Source: Antarcticirhabdus aurantiaca (GTDB lineage Bacteria > Pseudomonadota > Alphaproteobacteria > Rhizobiales > Rhizobiaceae). Taken from it: a stretch of DNA of 64,000 bases. Below the pieces are notes generated by a model. The model saw nothing but the letters and a program-made list of their open reading frames with translations, was not told the origin of the DNA and did no database searches. The stretch is from the NCBI RefSeq assembly GCF_009765365.1, contig NZ_VTOM01000022.1:1-64000 (forward strand). The letters are read 5' to 3'. Of this stretch, positions 44,846 to 54,318 are shown in pieces (position 1 is the first letter of the stretch; every line of letters starts with the position of its first letter). Made by a program: the position numbers and the translations under genes.

Positions 44846-45022
44846 ATGATCGACAAAGAGGAGAGCATGCCGGGGGATCGGCTCCGCTACGTGGCGGCCA
44901 TGCTGAAGGAGTTGGCGCAGATGCTGCCTCCGCCCCGGCGATCGATGCTCGCCTATCTCGTCCACATGGCCTGTCTGGAGGCGGAGAGCGAGCTCGCGCG
45001 CCGGGAGTCGTCTCAGCCCTGA
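44846..45022 (+). CDS. Small conserved hypothetical protein
   Basis: A 58-residue ORF between divergent or minus-strand topA and dprA. The C-terminal part LRYVAAMLKELAQMLPPPRRSMLAYLVHMACLEAESELARR resembles a short helical family common in Hyphomicrobiales (LxxMLxxLRxxA...MLAYLIxMAxxEA). Function is unknown. A second ATG at codon 8 is preceded by GAGGAG and may be the real start. It overlaps the 3' end of dprA by 10 bases on the opposite strand. Confidence 0.6.
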   Translation: MIDKEESMPGDRLRYVAAMLKELAQMLPPPRRSMLAYLVHMACLEAESELARRESSQP

Positions 45023-46147
45023 AGCAGGGAGATCCGGCCGTCCGGGTGCCGTTCGATGCGGCCGGCGAGGTCGAGTTCCAGGATCACGAGATGGGCCGAG
45101 CCGAGCGACGATCCGGCATGGGCGACGAGGTCGTCCATGGAGATCGGCGCCGCACCGAGCGCCTCGACGATCCGCTCGCGCTCGCCCGCAGCAGGCTCGT
45201 CCGGAATTTCCGCGAAATCCTGATCGTCGCCGATCTCGGCGAAGGGGGCGGGCGGGCGCCCGACGACCGGCCGCAGCGCGTCGAGAATGTCGTCGGCCTC
45301 GGTCACCAGGATCGCCCCGTCCTTCAGGAGGCGATTCGTGCCCGCCGAGCGCGGATCGAGAGGCGATCCCGGCACGGCGAAAACGAGACGCCCCATCTCG
45401 CCGGCAAGGCGCGCCGAGATCAGCGAGCCCGAGCGCGCCGCGGCTTCCACCACGAGGAGGCCGAGCGAAAGCGCCGCGACGATGCGGTTGCGCCGGGGAA
45501 AATCGACCGCTCGCGGCTCCCAGCCGAAGGGCATCTCGCTGACGAGGCAGCCGCAGGCGTCGACCATGCGGCGCATCAGCGGACGGTTCTCGCGGGGATA
45601 GGGCTTGTCGAGACCGCCGGCGAAGACGCCGACGGTGCCGAGATCGAGCGTCGCGGAATGCGCGGCGGCGTCGATGCCGCGGGCGAGGCCCGAGACGATG
45701 GCGAAGCCGCCCTCCGCCGCTTCGCGCGACAGGGTGGCCGCGAACTTGGCGCCGGCGGCGGACGCGTTGCGCGCGCCGACGACGGCGAGGGCCGGGCGCT
45801 GGAGCTGGCTCGCGTCCCCCATGACGGCGAGAACCGGCGGCGCCTGCGGATCGCTGCGCAGAATGGCGGGATAGTCGGCCTCGCCGCGGCATACGAAGCG
45901 CGCCCATCTTGGCCGCCACGCGCAACTCGGCCTCGATGTCCGCTTCGGCGGCGACGCGCACCCGCCGGCCGCCGCGCGCGGCGAGGTCCGGCAGGGCGCG
46001 CAGCGCCGCTTCCGCCCCGCCGAAGCGGTTGACGAGCTGGCGGAAGGTGACCGGGCCGACGTTCTCGGAGCGGATGAGCCGGAGCCAGGCGAGCCGCTGG
46101 TCGTCGCCGAGGACGATGGCGCCGCGACCCGAGCCCGGCCCCGTCAC
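45013..46147 (-). pseudogene. dprA: DNA-processing protein DprA, probably frameshifted
   Basis: DprA loads RecA on incoming single-stranded DNA. The N-terminal part (LGDDQRLAWLRLIRSENVGP, then VAAKMGA) and the C-terminal part (RFVCRGEADYPAILR, the Rossmann core AVVGARNAS, GLARGID, SGSLISARLAGEMG, and a C-terminal winged helix) are in different frames. The switch lies near 45898-45905 in the tract GGGCGCGCTT, where two further bases (GC) would restore MGARFVCRG. The C-terminal ORF could start at an ATG at 45822 and keep the Rossmann core. It may be a real lesion or a sequencing error. The GTG start overlaps the plsY stop (GTGA). Confidence 0.78.
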
Positions 46148-46746
46148 CCCTTGGCTCCGATCCGGCCTTCCGTGCCGGCCAGGAGGCGGCGGATGTTGGC
46201 GGCGTGCTTCCACCAGACCAGCACCGAAAGGATCGCCGTCAGGATCGCCGCTTCCGGAAAGGGCCAGAGCGCGTAGGCGATCGGCACGCCCACCGTCGCG
46301 ACGAGCGCGGCGAGCGACGAGAAGCGGAAGAGGAAGGCGGTGCCGAGCCATAGGAGCGCGAAGACCAGCGCCCCGATCGGGGCGAGCCCGAGGAGGATGC
46401 CGAGATAGGTCGCGACGCCCTTGCCGCCCTTGAAGCCGAGCCAAACGGGAAAGAGATGGCCGAGAAAGGCGCCGAGGCCGGCGATGCAAGCCGCGACCGG
46501 GCCCCAGTTCCAGGCGATCAGAATGGGGATGGTGCCCTTCAGGACATCGCCGAGAAGGGTCAGCGCGGCCATCGGCTTGTTGCCGGTGCGCAGCGCGTTC
46601 GTGGCGCCGATGTTGCCCGAGCCGATCTTGCGGATGTCGCCGAGGCCGAACAGGCGGCCGAAGACGAGGCCGAAGGGGATCGAGCCCGAAAGGTAGCCGC
46701 CGAGGATGGCGAGAAGCGCCACCGTCCAGTCCAGTCCAGCGATCAC
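46144..46746 (-). CDS. plsY: Glycerol-3-phosphate acyltransferase PlsY
   Basis: A 200-residue inner-membrane enzyme that transfers the acyl group from acyl-phosphate to glycerol-3-phosphate, the first step of phosphatidic acid synthesis. About five helices and the three family motifs are visible: [19 protein letters not shown] and [10 protein letters not shown]. It sits between pyrC and dprA; the dprA start overlaps its stop. Confidence 0.95.
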   Translation of the reverse strand: MIAGLDWTVALLAILGGYLSGSIPFGLVFGRLFGLGDIRKIGSGNIGATNALRTGNKPMAALTLLGDVLKGTIPILIAWNWGPVAACIAGLGAFLGHLFPVWLGFKGGKGVATYLGILLGLAPIGALVFALLWLGTAFLFRFSSLAALVATVGVPIAYALWPFPEAAILTAILSVLVWWKHAANIRRLLAGTEGRIGAKG

Positions 46747-46768
46747 GCCGTCCGCTCCCGGTTCTGGT

Positions 46769-48064
46769 TCAAGGGGCCGACGCGTCGAAGACGCAGCGGC
46801 CGGCGACGAAGGTCTTCACGACTTCACCCTGGAAGCGCGCGTTCTCGAAGGCCGTGTTCTTCGAGCGCGACCGGATGCGATCCTTGCCGAAGATGAAGGG
46901 CGCGTCGAGGTCGACGAGCACGAAGTCGGCCGGCGCGCCGGGCGCGAGCGTTCCGCAGGGCAGGCCTAGGAGCTTCGCCGGCGCGGCCGTCACCGCGTCG
47001 ACGACGCGGGCGAGCGGTACGGCACCGGAATGGAAGAGTCGCAGCGCCGCCGGCAGCAGCGTTTCGAGGCCGATCGCGCCGGCCTTCGCCTCGGCGAACG
47101 GGCGGCGCTTGTCGTCGGCGTCCTGCGGATCGTGCGAGGACACGATGATGTCCACCGCGCCCTCGTTCAGCGCTTCGATCATGGCGAGGCGGTCGTCTTC
47201 GCGGCGCAGCGGCGGCGACAGGCGGAAGAAGGTGCGGTACTCGCCGATGTCGTTCTCGTTGAGCGCCAAATGGTTGATCGACACCGCAGCGGTGACGGAG
47301 GCGCCGCGATCCTTGGCGGCGCGCACGGCCTCGGCCGAGCGGCCGAGCGAGATCTTCGCCGCGTGGTAGCGGCAGCGCGTCAGCTCGGCGAGCCGCAGGT
47401 CCCGCTCCAGCGGAATGAGCTCGGCTTCGGCGGGAACGCCGGGCAGGCCCAGCCAGGAGGCGAGAAGACCCTCGTTCATGACGCCATGGCCGGCGAGGTC
47501 CGCGTCGCGCGTCTCGTGCATCACGAGGGCGTCGAAGTCGCGCGCATAGGTCATGATGCGGCGCAGCAGGCCGGCATTGGAGAGCGATCGTCGCCCTTCG
47601 GTGAAGGCGCGAACGCCCGCGCGGGCGAGAAGACCGATCTCGGTCATCTCGCGGCCTTCGAGCTTCTTCGTCAGCGCGGCGGCGGGATAAACGTTGATCG
47701 CCGCCGTCTCTCGGGCGGTGCGCATGACGAATTCGGCGAGCGCGACGTCGTCGATCACCGGGTCGGTGTCCGGCATGGTGAGGATCGAGGTCACGCCGCC
47801 GGCGGCCGCCGCGCGCGAGGCCGAGCCGATCGTTTCGCGATGCTCGCCGCCGGGCTCGCCGATGAAGACGCGCGCGTCGACGAGGCCGGGAATGAGAAGG
47901 AGGCCCGAACCATCGACCACGGTCGCGCCCTCCGGCCGTCCCTGGTTCAGCGCCTCCGGCCCCGCGGCCGCGACGACACCGTTCTCGACAACAAGCGTGC
48001 CGACCGAATCGACCCCGCGGGCGGGATCCAGGATGCGGGCATTCTCGACGAGAAGGGTGCTCAT
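46769..48064 (-). CDS. pyrC: Dihydroorotase-like protein lacking the catalytic metal ligands
   Basis: 431 residues of the class I dihydroorotase fold ([38 protein letters not shown]). The metal-binding HxH of active enzymes (as in DMHVHLREPG) is replaced by Arg65 and Phe67, and the catalytic Asp of the usual TDHAP is Ser310 (VSSHDPQ). It is therefore probably inactive. In Pseudomonas a similar inactive dihydroorotase, encoded beside pyrB, is needed to assemble aspartate transcarbamoylase. Here its ATG overlaps the pyrB stop, which supports the same role. An active dihydroorotase must be elsewhere. Confidence 0.88.
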   Translation of the reverse strand: MSTLLVENARILDPARGVDSVGTLVVENGVVAAAGPEALNQGRPEGATVVDGSGLLLIPGLVDARVFIGEPGGEHRETIGSASRAAAAGGVTSILTMPDTDPVIDDVALAEFVMRTARETAAINVYPAAALTKKLEGREMTEIGLLARAGVRAFTEGRRSLSNAGLLRRIMTYARDFDALVMHETRDADLAGHGVMNEGLLASWLGLPGVPAEAELIPLERDLRLAELTRCRYHAAKISLGRSAEAVRAAKDRGASVTAAVSINHLALNENDIGEYRTFFRLSPPLRREDDRLAMIEALNEGAVDIIVSSHDPQDADDKRRPFAEAKAGAIGLETLLPAALRLFHSGAVPLARVVDAVTAAPAKLLGLPCGTLAPGAPADFVLVDLDAPFIFGKDRIRSRSKNTAFENARFQGEVVKTFVAGRCVFDASAP

Positions 48065-49014
48065 GCGCCGACGGCCTCCGGCAGCAGCGCTTCCATCACC
48101 GCCATGCGCACCGCGACGCCCATCTCGACCTGCTCCTCGATGACGCTCTGAGGCCCGTCGGCGATCTCCGAGGCGATCTCGACGCCGCGGTTCATCGGAC
48201 CGGGATGCATGACGAGCGCGTCGGGCTTGGCCAGCGCGAGACGCGCCGCGTCGAGGCCGAAGAAGCGGAAGTACTCACGCACGGAGGGCACGAAGGAGCC
48301 CTCCATCCGCTCGCGCTGAAGGCGCAGCATCATCACGACGTCGGCGCCCTCGATGCCGTCCTCCAGCCGACGATGAACCGTCACGCCCATGTCCTCGATG
48401 CCGCTGGGCAGCAGCGTCGAGGGCGCGACGGCGCGAACGCGCGCGCCGAGTGCGTTGAGGAGGAGGATGTTCGAGCGCGCCACGCGGCTGTGCAGGATGT
48501 CGCCGCAGATCGCGACCGTGAGGCCGGCGATGCGCCCCTTACGGCGGCGGATGGTCAGCGCGTCGAGAAGGGCCTGCGTCGGGTGCTCGTGCGCCCCGTC
48601 GCCGGCGTTCACGACCGCGCAGTCGACCTTCTGCGCCAGAAGCGCGACGGCGCCCGCGGCGTGGTGGCGCACGACGAGGATGTCGGGGCGCATGGCGTTC
48701 AGCGTCATCGCCGTGTCGATGAGCGTCTCGCCCTTCTTCACCGAGGAATTGGCGACGGCCATGTTCATGACGTCCGCGCCGAGCCGCTTGCCAGCGAGCT
48801 CGAAGGAGGCCTGCGTGCGGGTCGAGGCCTCGAAGAACAGGTTGATCTGCGTGCGGCCGCGCAAGGCCGCCTTCTTCTTCTCGCGGCTGCGGCTGACGGC
48901 CACGGCCTCTTCGGCGCGCTCGAGCAGATGCTCGATCTCGAAGGGGGACAGGCCGGCGATGCCGAGGAAGTGGCGGCGGCTGAAGGCGGGGAGGGAGGAG
49001 GACGGAGCGCTCAT
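48061..49014 (-). CDS. pyrB: Aspartate carbamoyltransferase catalytic subunit
   Basis: A 317-residue enzyme making carbamoyl-aspartate for pyrimidine synthesis. The carbamoyl-phosphate site is [13 protein letters not shown], with [11 protein letters not shown] and [13 protein letters not shown] further on. The ATG giving [11 protein letters not shown] is chosen; 21 more codons upstream are possible but unlike the family. No pyrI regulatory subunit is present. It is coupled to the inactive pyrC by a 4-base overlap. Confidence 0.95.
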   Translation of the reverse strand: MSAPSSSLPAFSRRHFLGIAGLSPFEIEHLLERAEEAVAVSRSREKKKAALRGRTQINLFFEASTRTQASFELAGKRLGADVMNMAVANSSVKKGETLIDTAMTLNAMRPDILVVRHHAAGAVALLAQKVDCAVVNAGDGAHEHPTQALLDALTIRRRKGRIAGLTVAICGDILHSRVARSNILLLNALGARVRAVAPSTLLPSGIEDMGVTVHRRLEDGIEGADVVMMLRLQRERMEGSFVPSVREYFRFFGLDAARLALAKPDALVMHPGPMNRGVEIASEIADGPQSVIEEQVEMGVAVRMAVMEALLPEAVGA

Positions 49015-49162
49015 CTGGTCCGCGGCTATAGGAGACGGGGAGCCGTCCGGCAAGGATGCCGAAGCCCCGTTAACCATCGCGACGGGATCGCGTTGCGCGG
49101 CGCGAACGAAAGGAGGAGCTTGCCGTTAACACTTCATTAATGATCTCGGGAGGTGAAAGCCC

Positions 49163-49693
49163 ATGCGGCGACCCTTGAGCAATTTCTCGCTCAGCACCTG
49201 GATGGGCTTCTGCGGAACGCACGCCCTCCTGCTGGGCTGCGCGGCTGCCGGTCTCGCGCCGGGCGAGCTGGTGCATCGCTGGACGGGCTTTCAGATGGAG
49301 GTCCCGGCCGCTTCCGTGCCGCCGCTCGACGCGGGCGTCGGCGCGCTGTTCCTGACGGGCGCGGCGGCGACCCTGGCGATGTCTCTCGTCCGGCTGAACG
49401 GTCGGCGCATCGCCGACCGCATGCAAGGCGAACGCCTCGCAGGTTCGGCGCTGACCGGCATCGCGGTGCTGTTCGGCTCGGCGGCTCTCGCCGGATCGCC
49501 GCTCGGCTCCGTCGCCGGGGGCGGGGGCTTGGTGATGTGGCTCGCCCTGACGCTCGGCTTCATGCTCTTCGACCACGCCATGGACGACGACGCGACGGAG
49601 GCCGACGCCGATTTTCGCGAGGCCCTGACGCTCTCCACCGGCGCGCGCCGCGAGAGCACCCCGTCCGTCGAGCGCCGGAGGAGCAAGCGATGA
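49163..49693 (+). CDS. Hypothetical four-helix membrane protein
   Basis: 176 residues with four hydrophobic segments (about 14-32, 60-78, 92-112 and 120-140) and a charged C-terminal tail (DHAMDDDATEADADF, then an Arg/Ser-rich end). No family is recognised. A strong ribosome site (GGGAGG) lies nine bases before the ATG. Its stop overlaps the ATG of the next gene (ATGA), so the two are coupled. Divergent from pyrB. Confidence 0.65.
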   Translation: MRRPLSNFSLSTWMGFCGTHALLLGCAAAGLAPGELVHRWTGFQMEVPAASVPPLDAGVGALFLTGAAATLAMSLVRLNGRRIADRMQGERLAGSALTGIAVLFGSAALAGSPLGSVAGGGGLVMWLALTLGFMLFDHAMDDDATEADADFREALTLSTGARRESTPSVERRRSKR

Positions 49694-50037
49694 TCCGGGC
49701 GGCGCTTTTCGGCTGGGTGCTTCCCGTCGCCATGCTCGGCGGCTGGTTCGGGCTCGCATCCAACGACATCAGCTTCGGGACGATGGTCCTGTCCCGCGAG
49801 TTCTACGACCAGATCTTCGTCATGTATGGCGGGCTCCTCGGCATCGACCCGGCGAAGCTCCCCGGCATCGTCCTGAACGCGATCGTCGTCGACAGCCTGA
49901 TCGTCGCCGGCATCGTGGCGCTGCGCCATCACCGTCGCGTGCGGGCCTTCGTCGGCGCGCGCTGGCGCGACTGGCGCGGCCGTCACTCCTCCTCGGCGCT
50001 GGTGCGCAGCGACGAAAGCCTGTCCAGCGCCCCCTGA
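49690..50037 (+). CDS. DUF6105-like small membrane protein
   Basis: A 115-residue protein with one helix near the N-terminus ([19 protein letters not shown]) and another at about 68-84 ([19 protein letters not shown]). [20 protein letters not shown] and [20 protein letters not shown] match the pattern I recall for DUF6105 of Hyphomicrobiales. Function is unknown. Its last 55 bases overlap the 3' end of convergent ruvX, and that overlap encodes a Ser-rich tail. Confidence 0.7.
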   Translation: MIRAALFGWVLPVAMLGGWFGLASNDISFGTMVLSREFYDQIFVMYGGLLGIDPAKLPGIVLNAIVVDSLIVAGIVALRHHRRVRAFVGARWRDWRGRHSSSALVRSDESLSSAP

Positions 50038-50468
50038 AGGATGAAGGCGGCGGCGGCCGAATCGATGCGGGCGGCGCGCTTGGCACGCGACATGTCCTGC
50101 TCGATGAGGCCGCGCTCGGCCGCGACCGTCGACAGCCGCTCGTCCCAGAAGGCCACGGGCCTCGGGTCGAGCGGCGCGTAGCTTCGGATGAAGGCGCGCG
50201 TAGCCTGGGCGCGAGGCCCGGAGCTTCCGTCCATGTTGAGCGGCAGGCCGATCACGATGGCGACCGCCCCGGCCGCGTCCAGCGCCGCCCGCAAGACGCC
50301 CGCATCCAGCGTGAACTTGCGGCGCATGATCACCGGTCGCGGCGAGGCGAATCGCTGGCCGAGATCCGAGACCGCGAGCCCGATGGTCTTCGTGCCCAGA
50401 TCGAGCCCGGCGACGATGGCGGGCTCGGCGGCGAGGTCCGCCAGTTCCTCGATCGTGACGACGGGCAT
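49983..50468 (-). CDS. ruvX: Holliday junction resolvase RuvX (YqgF family)
   Basis: A 161-residue RNase H-like protein with the N-terminal catalytic strand [33 protein letters not shown], and [13 protein letters not shown] with [14 protein letters not shown]. It is predicted to act on Holliday junctions and on pre-16S rRNA 5' processing. The start [11 protein letters not shown] is chosen. It is convergent with the DUF6105-like gene and overlaps it. Confidence 0.93.
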   Translation of the reverse strand: MPVVTIEELADLAAEPAIVAGLDLGTKTIGLAVSDLGQRFASPRPVIMRRKFTLDAGVLRAALDAAGAVAIVIGLPLNMDGSSGPRAQATRAFIRSYAPLDPRPVAFWDERLSTVAAERGLIEQDMSRAKRAARIDSAAAAFILQGALDRLSSLRTSAEEE

Positions 50469-50569
50469 TTCGGCTTCTCCTTGAACGCGTGACCCGAAGC
50501 GGCAATTAGCACGCCGGCGCGCTGCCGCGAGCGGCGCACGCACCATCCGCCAGACCCGGGAGCCGTCCG

Positions 50570-51271
50570 TTGAGACTCACCCATTTCGGCCATTCGGCCT
50601 TTCGCTTCGAGACCGGCCGCTCGGTCGTCCTCGTCGACCCGTTTCTCCAGGGCAACCCGCACTACAAGGGCAGCCTGGACGACGCGATCCGAGGGACGAC
50701 GCACATCGCGCTGACCCACGGCCATTCCGACCATGTCGGCGACACCATCGCCATCGCGGAGCAGACCGGCGCGAAGGTCGTCGGCACCTTCGAGCTCGTC
50801 AGCTGGCTGGCCGGCAAGGGCGTGAAGGCCATCGAGCCGGCGAACACCGGCGGCACCGTCGCCTTCGACGACTTCTCCGTGACGCTGACGCAGGCCTTCC
50901 ACTCCTCGGCCGCCGTGTCGGAGAACGGTCAGACGACCTATCTCGGCATGCCGAACGGCCTCGTCTTCCACTTCTCCGACGGGCCGACCGTCTACGACAT
51001 GGGCGACACCGACATCTTCGGCGACATGGCGCTGATCAACGAGCTGCATCAGCCCAAGGTGGGCCTCGTGCCGATTGGTGACCGGCTGACGATGGGCGCG
51101 GCCGTCGCAGCGCTCGCCTGCCGCCGCTACTTCCAGTTCGAGACGGTGATCCCGATCCACTACGGCACCATGCCGATCCTCGACCAGTCGCCGGACAAGT
51201 TCCGCGAGGCGATGGAAGGCGAGGCCGCGAAGATTCGCCTCCCGAAGGTCGGCGAAGCCATCGAGCTCTGA
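50570..51271 (+). CDS. UPF0173 metal-dependent hydrolase
   Basis: A 233-residue metallo-beta-lactamase-fold protein. It starts [14 protein letters not shown], and its metal site is [12 protein letters not shown] with AFHSS, a downstream MGDTDIFGD and the C-terminal [15 protein letters not shown] start with GGGAG eight bases upstream gives the family N-terminus. The natural substrate of UPF0173 proteins is not known. gatC follows after 86 bases. Confidence 0.93.
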   Translation: MRLTHFGHSAFRFETGRSVVLVDPFLQGNPHYKGSLDDAIRGTTHIALTHGHSDHVGDTIAIAEQTGAKVVGTFELVSWLAGKGVKAIEPANTGGTVAFDDFSVTLTQAFHSSAAVSENGQTTYLGMPNGLVFHFSDGPTVYDMGDTDIFGDMALINELHQPKVGLVPIGDRLTMGAAVAALACRRYFQFETVIPIHYGTMPILDQSPDKFREAMEGEAAKIRLPKVGEAIEL

Positions 51272-51357
51272 TCCCGACCGGGCGGTCCGGCGGCGTTGCG
51301 CCGCCGGGCATGCCTTGGTAGAGCAGCCGGGATCCGAAACTCCCGGCAAAGCTCGTC

Positions 51358-51645
51358 ATGTCCGTCGATACAGCCACCGTCCGCCGCGTCGCCCGCCTGG
51401 CGCGCATCGCCCTCAGCGATGAGGATGCGGAAGCCATGCGCAGCGAGCTGAACACGATCCTCGGCTTCGTCGAGCAGCTCGGCGAGGTCGAAGTTTCGTC
51501 GGTCGAGCCGATGACCTCCGTCACGCCGATGGCGATGAAGTCGCGCCCCGACGTCGTGACCGACGGCGGCATCGCGGACGACGTCATCGCCAACGCTCCC
51601 GCGTCCGACGACCATTACTTCGTCGTGCCGAAGGTCGTGGAGTGA
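51358..51645 (+). CDS. gatC: Aspartyl/glutamyl-tRNA amidotransferase subunit C
   Basis: A 95-residue small subunit that wraps around GatA and GatB and stabilises the amidotransferase. The family N-terminus [23 protein letters not shown] and the central region [21 protein letters not shown] are clear. Its stop overlaps the GTG of the following acetyltransferase gene. Confidence 0.95.
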   Translation: MSVDTATVRRVARLARIALSDEDAEAMRSELNTILGFVEQLGEVEVSSVEPMTSVTPMAMKSRPDVVTDGGIADDVIANAPASDDHYFVVPKVVE

Positions 51646-52127
51646 GCAAGACGCAGGACGGCGTCGCGATCGCCGCCGAGACGCCGCTGCAGGACGACGT
51701 GCGCCGGATGGTCGCCGCGCTCAACGAGGCTATGATCCCTCTGACGCCGCCCGAGTTCCAGTTTCAGCTCACGGTCGAGCAGATGGCCGAGCCGGGCGTC
51801 ACCACCTTCGTCGCCCGCGACGAGGAAGGTCGGGCCGTCGGCATGGCTTCGCTGAAAGTTCACGGCGGGGGCCTCGGCGAGGTCAAGCGCATGTGGACCG
51901 ATCCGGAGGTCCGCGGTCGCCGCGTCGGTTCGGCGCTGCTGCGGCGCGTCGAGGCGCTGGCGCAGGAAACGGGCGTGACGCGGCTGGTCCTTGAGACCGG
52001 CGAGGCGCCCGGCTTCGAGGCCGCCTGGCGCGTTTACGAGCGTGGCGGATTCACCGTCTGCGGCGCGGTGCTCGACTACCCGGATTCCGGCTGGTCCCGA
52101 TTCTACGAGAAGAAGTTCGCTCCATGA
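51642..52127 (+). CDS. GNAT acetyltransferase between gatC and gatA
   Basis: 161 residues with the GNAT core, including motif [27 protein letters not shown] (acetyl-CoA loop with R-x-x-G-x-G-like spacing) and a motif B region [24 protein letters not shown]. The acceptor substrate is unknown. It starts with GTG inside the gatC stop and ends inside the gatA start (both 4-base overlaps), so it is translated as a member of the gatCAB operon. Confidence 0.85.
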   Translation: MSKTQDGVAIAAETPLQDDVRRMVAALNEAMIPLTPPEFQFQLTVEQMAEPGVTTFVARDEEGRAVGMASLKVHGGGLGEVKRMWTDPEVRGRRVGSALLRRVEALAQETGVTRLVLETGEAPGFEAAWRVYERGGFTVCGAVLDYPDSGWSRFYEKKFAP

Positions 52128-53605
52128 CCGACCTCACCGCCCTGACCATCGCCGAAGCTCGCGACGCTCTGCGTGCGAAGACGTTCTCGGCCCGCGAGCT
52201 GACCGACGCCTATCTCGGCGCGATCGATGCGGCGAACGGCGCGCTCAACGCTTATGTCACGGTAACACCGGACAAGGCGCGCGCCATGGCGGAGACCTCT
52301 GACGGGCGGCTCGCAAAGGGCGAGGCCGGCGCGCTGGAAGGCATCCCGCTCGGCATCAAGGATCTCTTCGCGACCGAGGGCGTGCACACGCAGGCCTGCT
52401 CGCACGTTCTCGACAAGTTCGAGCCGCGCTACGAGTCGACCGTCACGGCCAACCTCTGGGCTGACGGCGCGGTCATGCTCGGCAAGCTCAACATGGACGA
52501 GTTCGCGATGGGCTCGTCGAACGAATCCTCCTATTACGGCCCGGTCGTCAGCCCCTGGCGCGCCGAGGGTTCCAACGCCGACCTCGTTCCGGGCGGCTCG
52601 TCCGGCGGCTCGGCGGCGGCGGTCGCGGCGCGGCTCTGCGCCGGCGCGACGGCGACCGACACCGGCGGCTCGATCCGCCAGCCCGCCGCCTTCACCGGCA
52701 CGGTCGGCATCAAGCCGACATACGGCCGCTGTTCGCGCTGGGGTATCGTCGCCTTCGCCTCCTCGCTCGACCAGGCCGGCCCGATCGCCCGGGACGTGCG
52801 CGATGCGGCGATCCTCCTGAAGTCGATGGCCTCGACCGATCCGAAGGACACGACCTCCGTCGACCTGCCGGTGCCGGACTACGAGGCGGCCGTCGGGCGC
52901 TCCGTCAAGGGGATGCGCATCGGCATCCCGAAGGAGTACCGCGTCGAGGGCATGCCGGCCGAGATCGAGGCGCTGTGGCACCAGGGCATCGAGTGGCTGC
53001 GCGACGCCGGCGCGGAGATCGTCGACGTCTCGCTGCCGCACACGAAATACGCGCTGCCGGCCTACTACATCGTCGCGCCCGCTGAGGCCTCCTCGAACCT
53101 CGCGCGCTACGACGGCGTGCGCTACGGACTGCGCGTGCCCGGCCGCGACCTCATCGAGATGTACGAGAACACCCGCGCCGCCGGCTTCGGCCGCGAGGTG
53201 AAGCGCCGCATCATGATCGGCACCTACGTGCTCTCGGCGGGCTACTACGACGCCTACTACCTGCGCGCCCAGAAGGTCCGCACGCTCATCAAGCGCGATT
53301 TCGAGACGGTCTTCGCAGAGGGCGTCGACGCCCTGCTGACGCCCGCGACCCCGTCGCCGGCCTTCGGCATTGCCGACCAGGAAATGAATGCCGATCCGGT
53401 GAAGATGTACCTCAACGACGTCTTCACGGTGACGGTGAACATGGCCGGCCTGCCGGGCCTCGCCGTTCCCGCCGGACTGTCGGCGAGCGGCCTGCCGCTC
53501 GGCCTCCAGATCATCGGCCGCCCCTTCGACGAGGAATCGCTCTTCGCGACGGCGTCGGTGATCGAGAAGGCGGCGGGACGGTTCGAGCCGGCGAAGTGGT
53601 GGTGA
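52124..53605 (+). CDS. gatA: Aspartyl/glutamyl-tRNA amidotransferase subunit A
   Basis: A 493-residue amidase subunit that releases ammonia from glutamine for the transamidation of Glu-tRNA-Gln or Asp-tRNA-Asn. The Ser-cisSer-Lys triad is visible as Lys79 ([10 protein letters not shown]), Ser159 (PGGSSGGS) and Ser183 ([12 protein letters not shown]). Length is normal. The next gene on the other strand, a Uma2 member, ends five bases after its stop. Confidence 0.96.
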   Translation: MTDLTALTIAEARDALRAKTFSARELTDAYLGAIDAANGALNAYVTVTPDKARAMAETSDGRLAKGEAGALEGIPLGIKDLFATEGVHTQACSHVLDKFEPRYESTVTANLWADGAVMLGKLNMDEFAMGSSNESSYYGPVVSPWRAEGSNADLVPGGSSGGSAAAVAARLCAGATATDTGGSIRQPAAFTGTVGIKPTYGRCSRWGIVAFASSLDQAGPIARDVRDAAILLKSMASTDPKDTTSVDLPVPDYEAAVGRSVKGMRIGIPKEYRVEGMPAEIEALWHQGIEWLRDAGAEIVDVSLPHTKYALPAYYIVAPAEASSNLARYDGVRYGLRVPGRDLIEMYENTRAAGFGREVKRRIMIGTYVLSAGYYDAYYLRAQKVRTLIKRDFETVFAEGVDALLTPATPSPAFGIADQEMNADPVKMYLNDVFTVTVNMAGLPGLAVPAGLSASGLPLGLQIIGRPFDEESLFATASVIEKAAGRFEPAKWW

Positions 53606-53609
53606 AGCG

Positions 53610-54188
53610 TCAGTTCACGCCGCGGTAGACCTCGGCGAGCGGGAGTTCGAACTGGAGCATCGTCACGGAGGCGGAGCGGTCGTCGGTTATGGAAGCCTCC
53701 GACGGCCATGACCCGTCGTCCGACCGGGTCCAGTTCCGGACGTGGACGCGGTCCTGGTCGATGACGACATAGCAGCCGAGAGCATCGAGCGCCTGATACT
53801 CGTGCAGCTTCGCATCGAGATCGACGTGCGCCGTGGACTCGGAGAGTACTTCGATGAGCAGAACCGCGTCGCTCACGGTGCGAAGGCTGCCATCCTTGCC
53901 GGCGGGAAACACCATCACGTCGGCGAAGCGCACGCTGTTCGATCCGACCTGAACGGCGAAGTCGCCGGCCGTGACTTCGAGAACATCACGATCGATCCGA
54001 CTCGCGATCAGGGTGAGCAGGTTCGTCACGATGCGCGCGTGATTGAGTTTCACCCATGGCAGCAAGTGGGGCGCTCCGTCGACGAGTTCGTAGATCCGTT
54101 CCTGCCGCTCGGCCCAGTCGAAGAACGAGGCAATCGAGGAGAAGCGGGGGAGAGGATGAAGGGGCTGCCGGAGCGACTGCATGTTCAT
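53610..54188 (-). CDS. Uma2/DUF820-family protein between gatA and gatB
   Basis: 192 residues with the Uma2 pattern: RIYELVDGAPHLLPWVKLNHARIV, RFADVMVFPAG, then VLLIEVLSESTAHVDLDAKLHEYQAL and VVIDQDRVHVRNW. This is the predicted PD-(D/E)XK-like core; the role is unknown. It is inserted between gatA and gatB on the opposite strand, so the gatCAB operon is split and gatB needs its own promoter. It is only distantly similar to the Uma2 gene inside the nuo operon. AGGGAG precedes the ATG. Confidence 0.82.
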   Translation of the reverse strand: MNMQSLRQPLHPLPRFSSIASFFDWAERQERIYELVDGAPHLLPWVKLNHARIVTNLLTLIASRIDRDVLEVTAGDFAVQVGSNSVRFADVMVFPAGKDGSLRTVSDAVLLIEVLSESTAHVDLDAKLHEYQALDALGCYVVIDQDRVHVRNWTRSDDGSWPSEASITDDRSASVTMLQFELPLAEVYRGVN

Positions 54189-54318
54189 GGCGGTTCTCCC
54201 TGCTGGCTCCCACATATAGCGCGTTGCGCTCCCAGCCGAAAACGGTCGCGCCTTGAACGAGGCGCGCGTTTCCTCTAGCCAAAAACGACCTTCCGCATTG
54301 CACCGGACGACCTGATCC

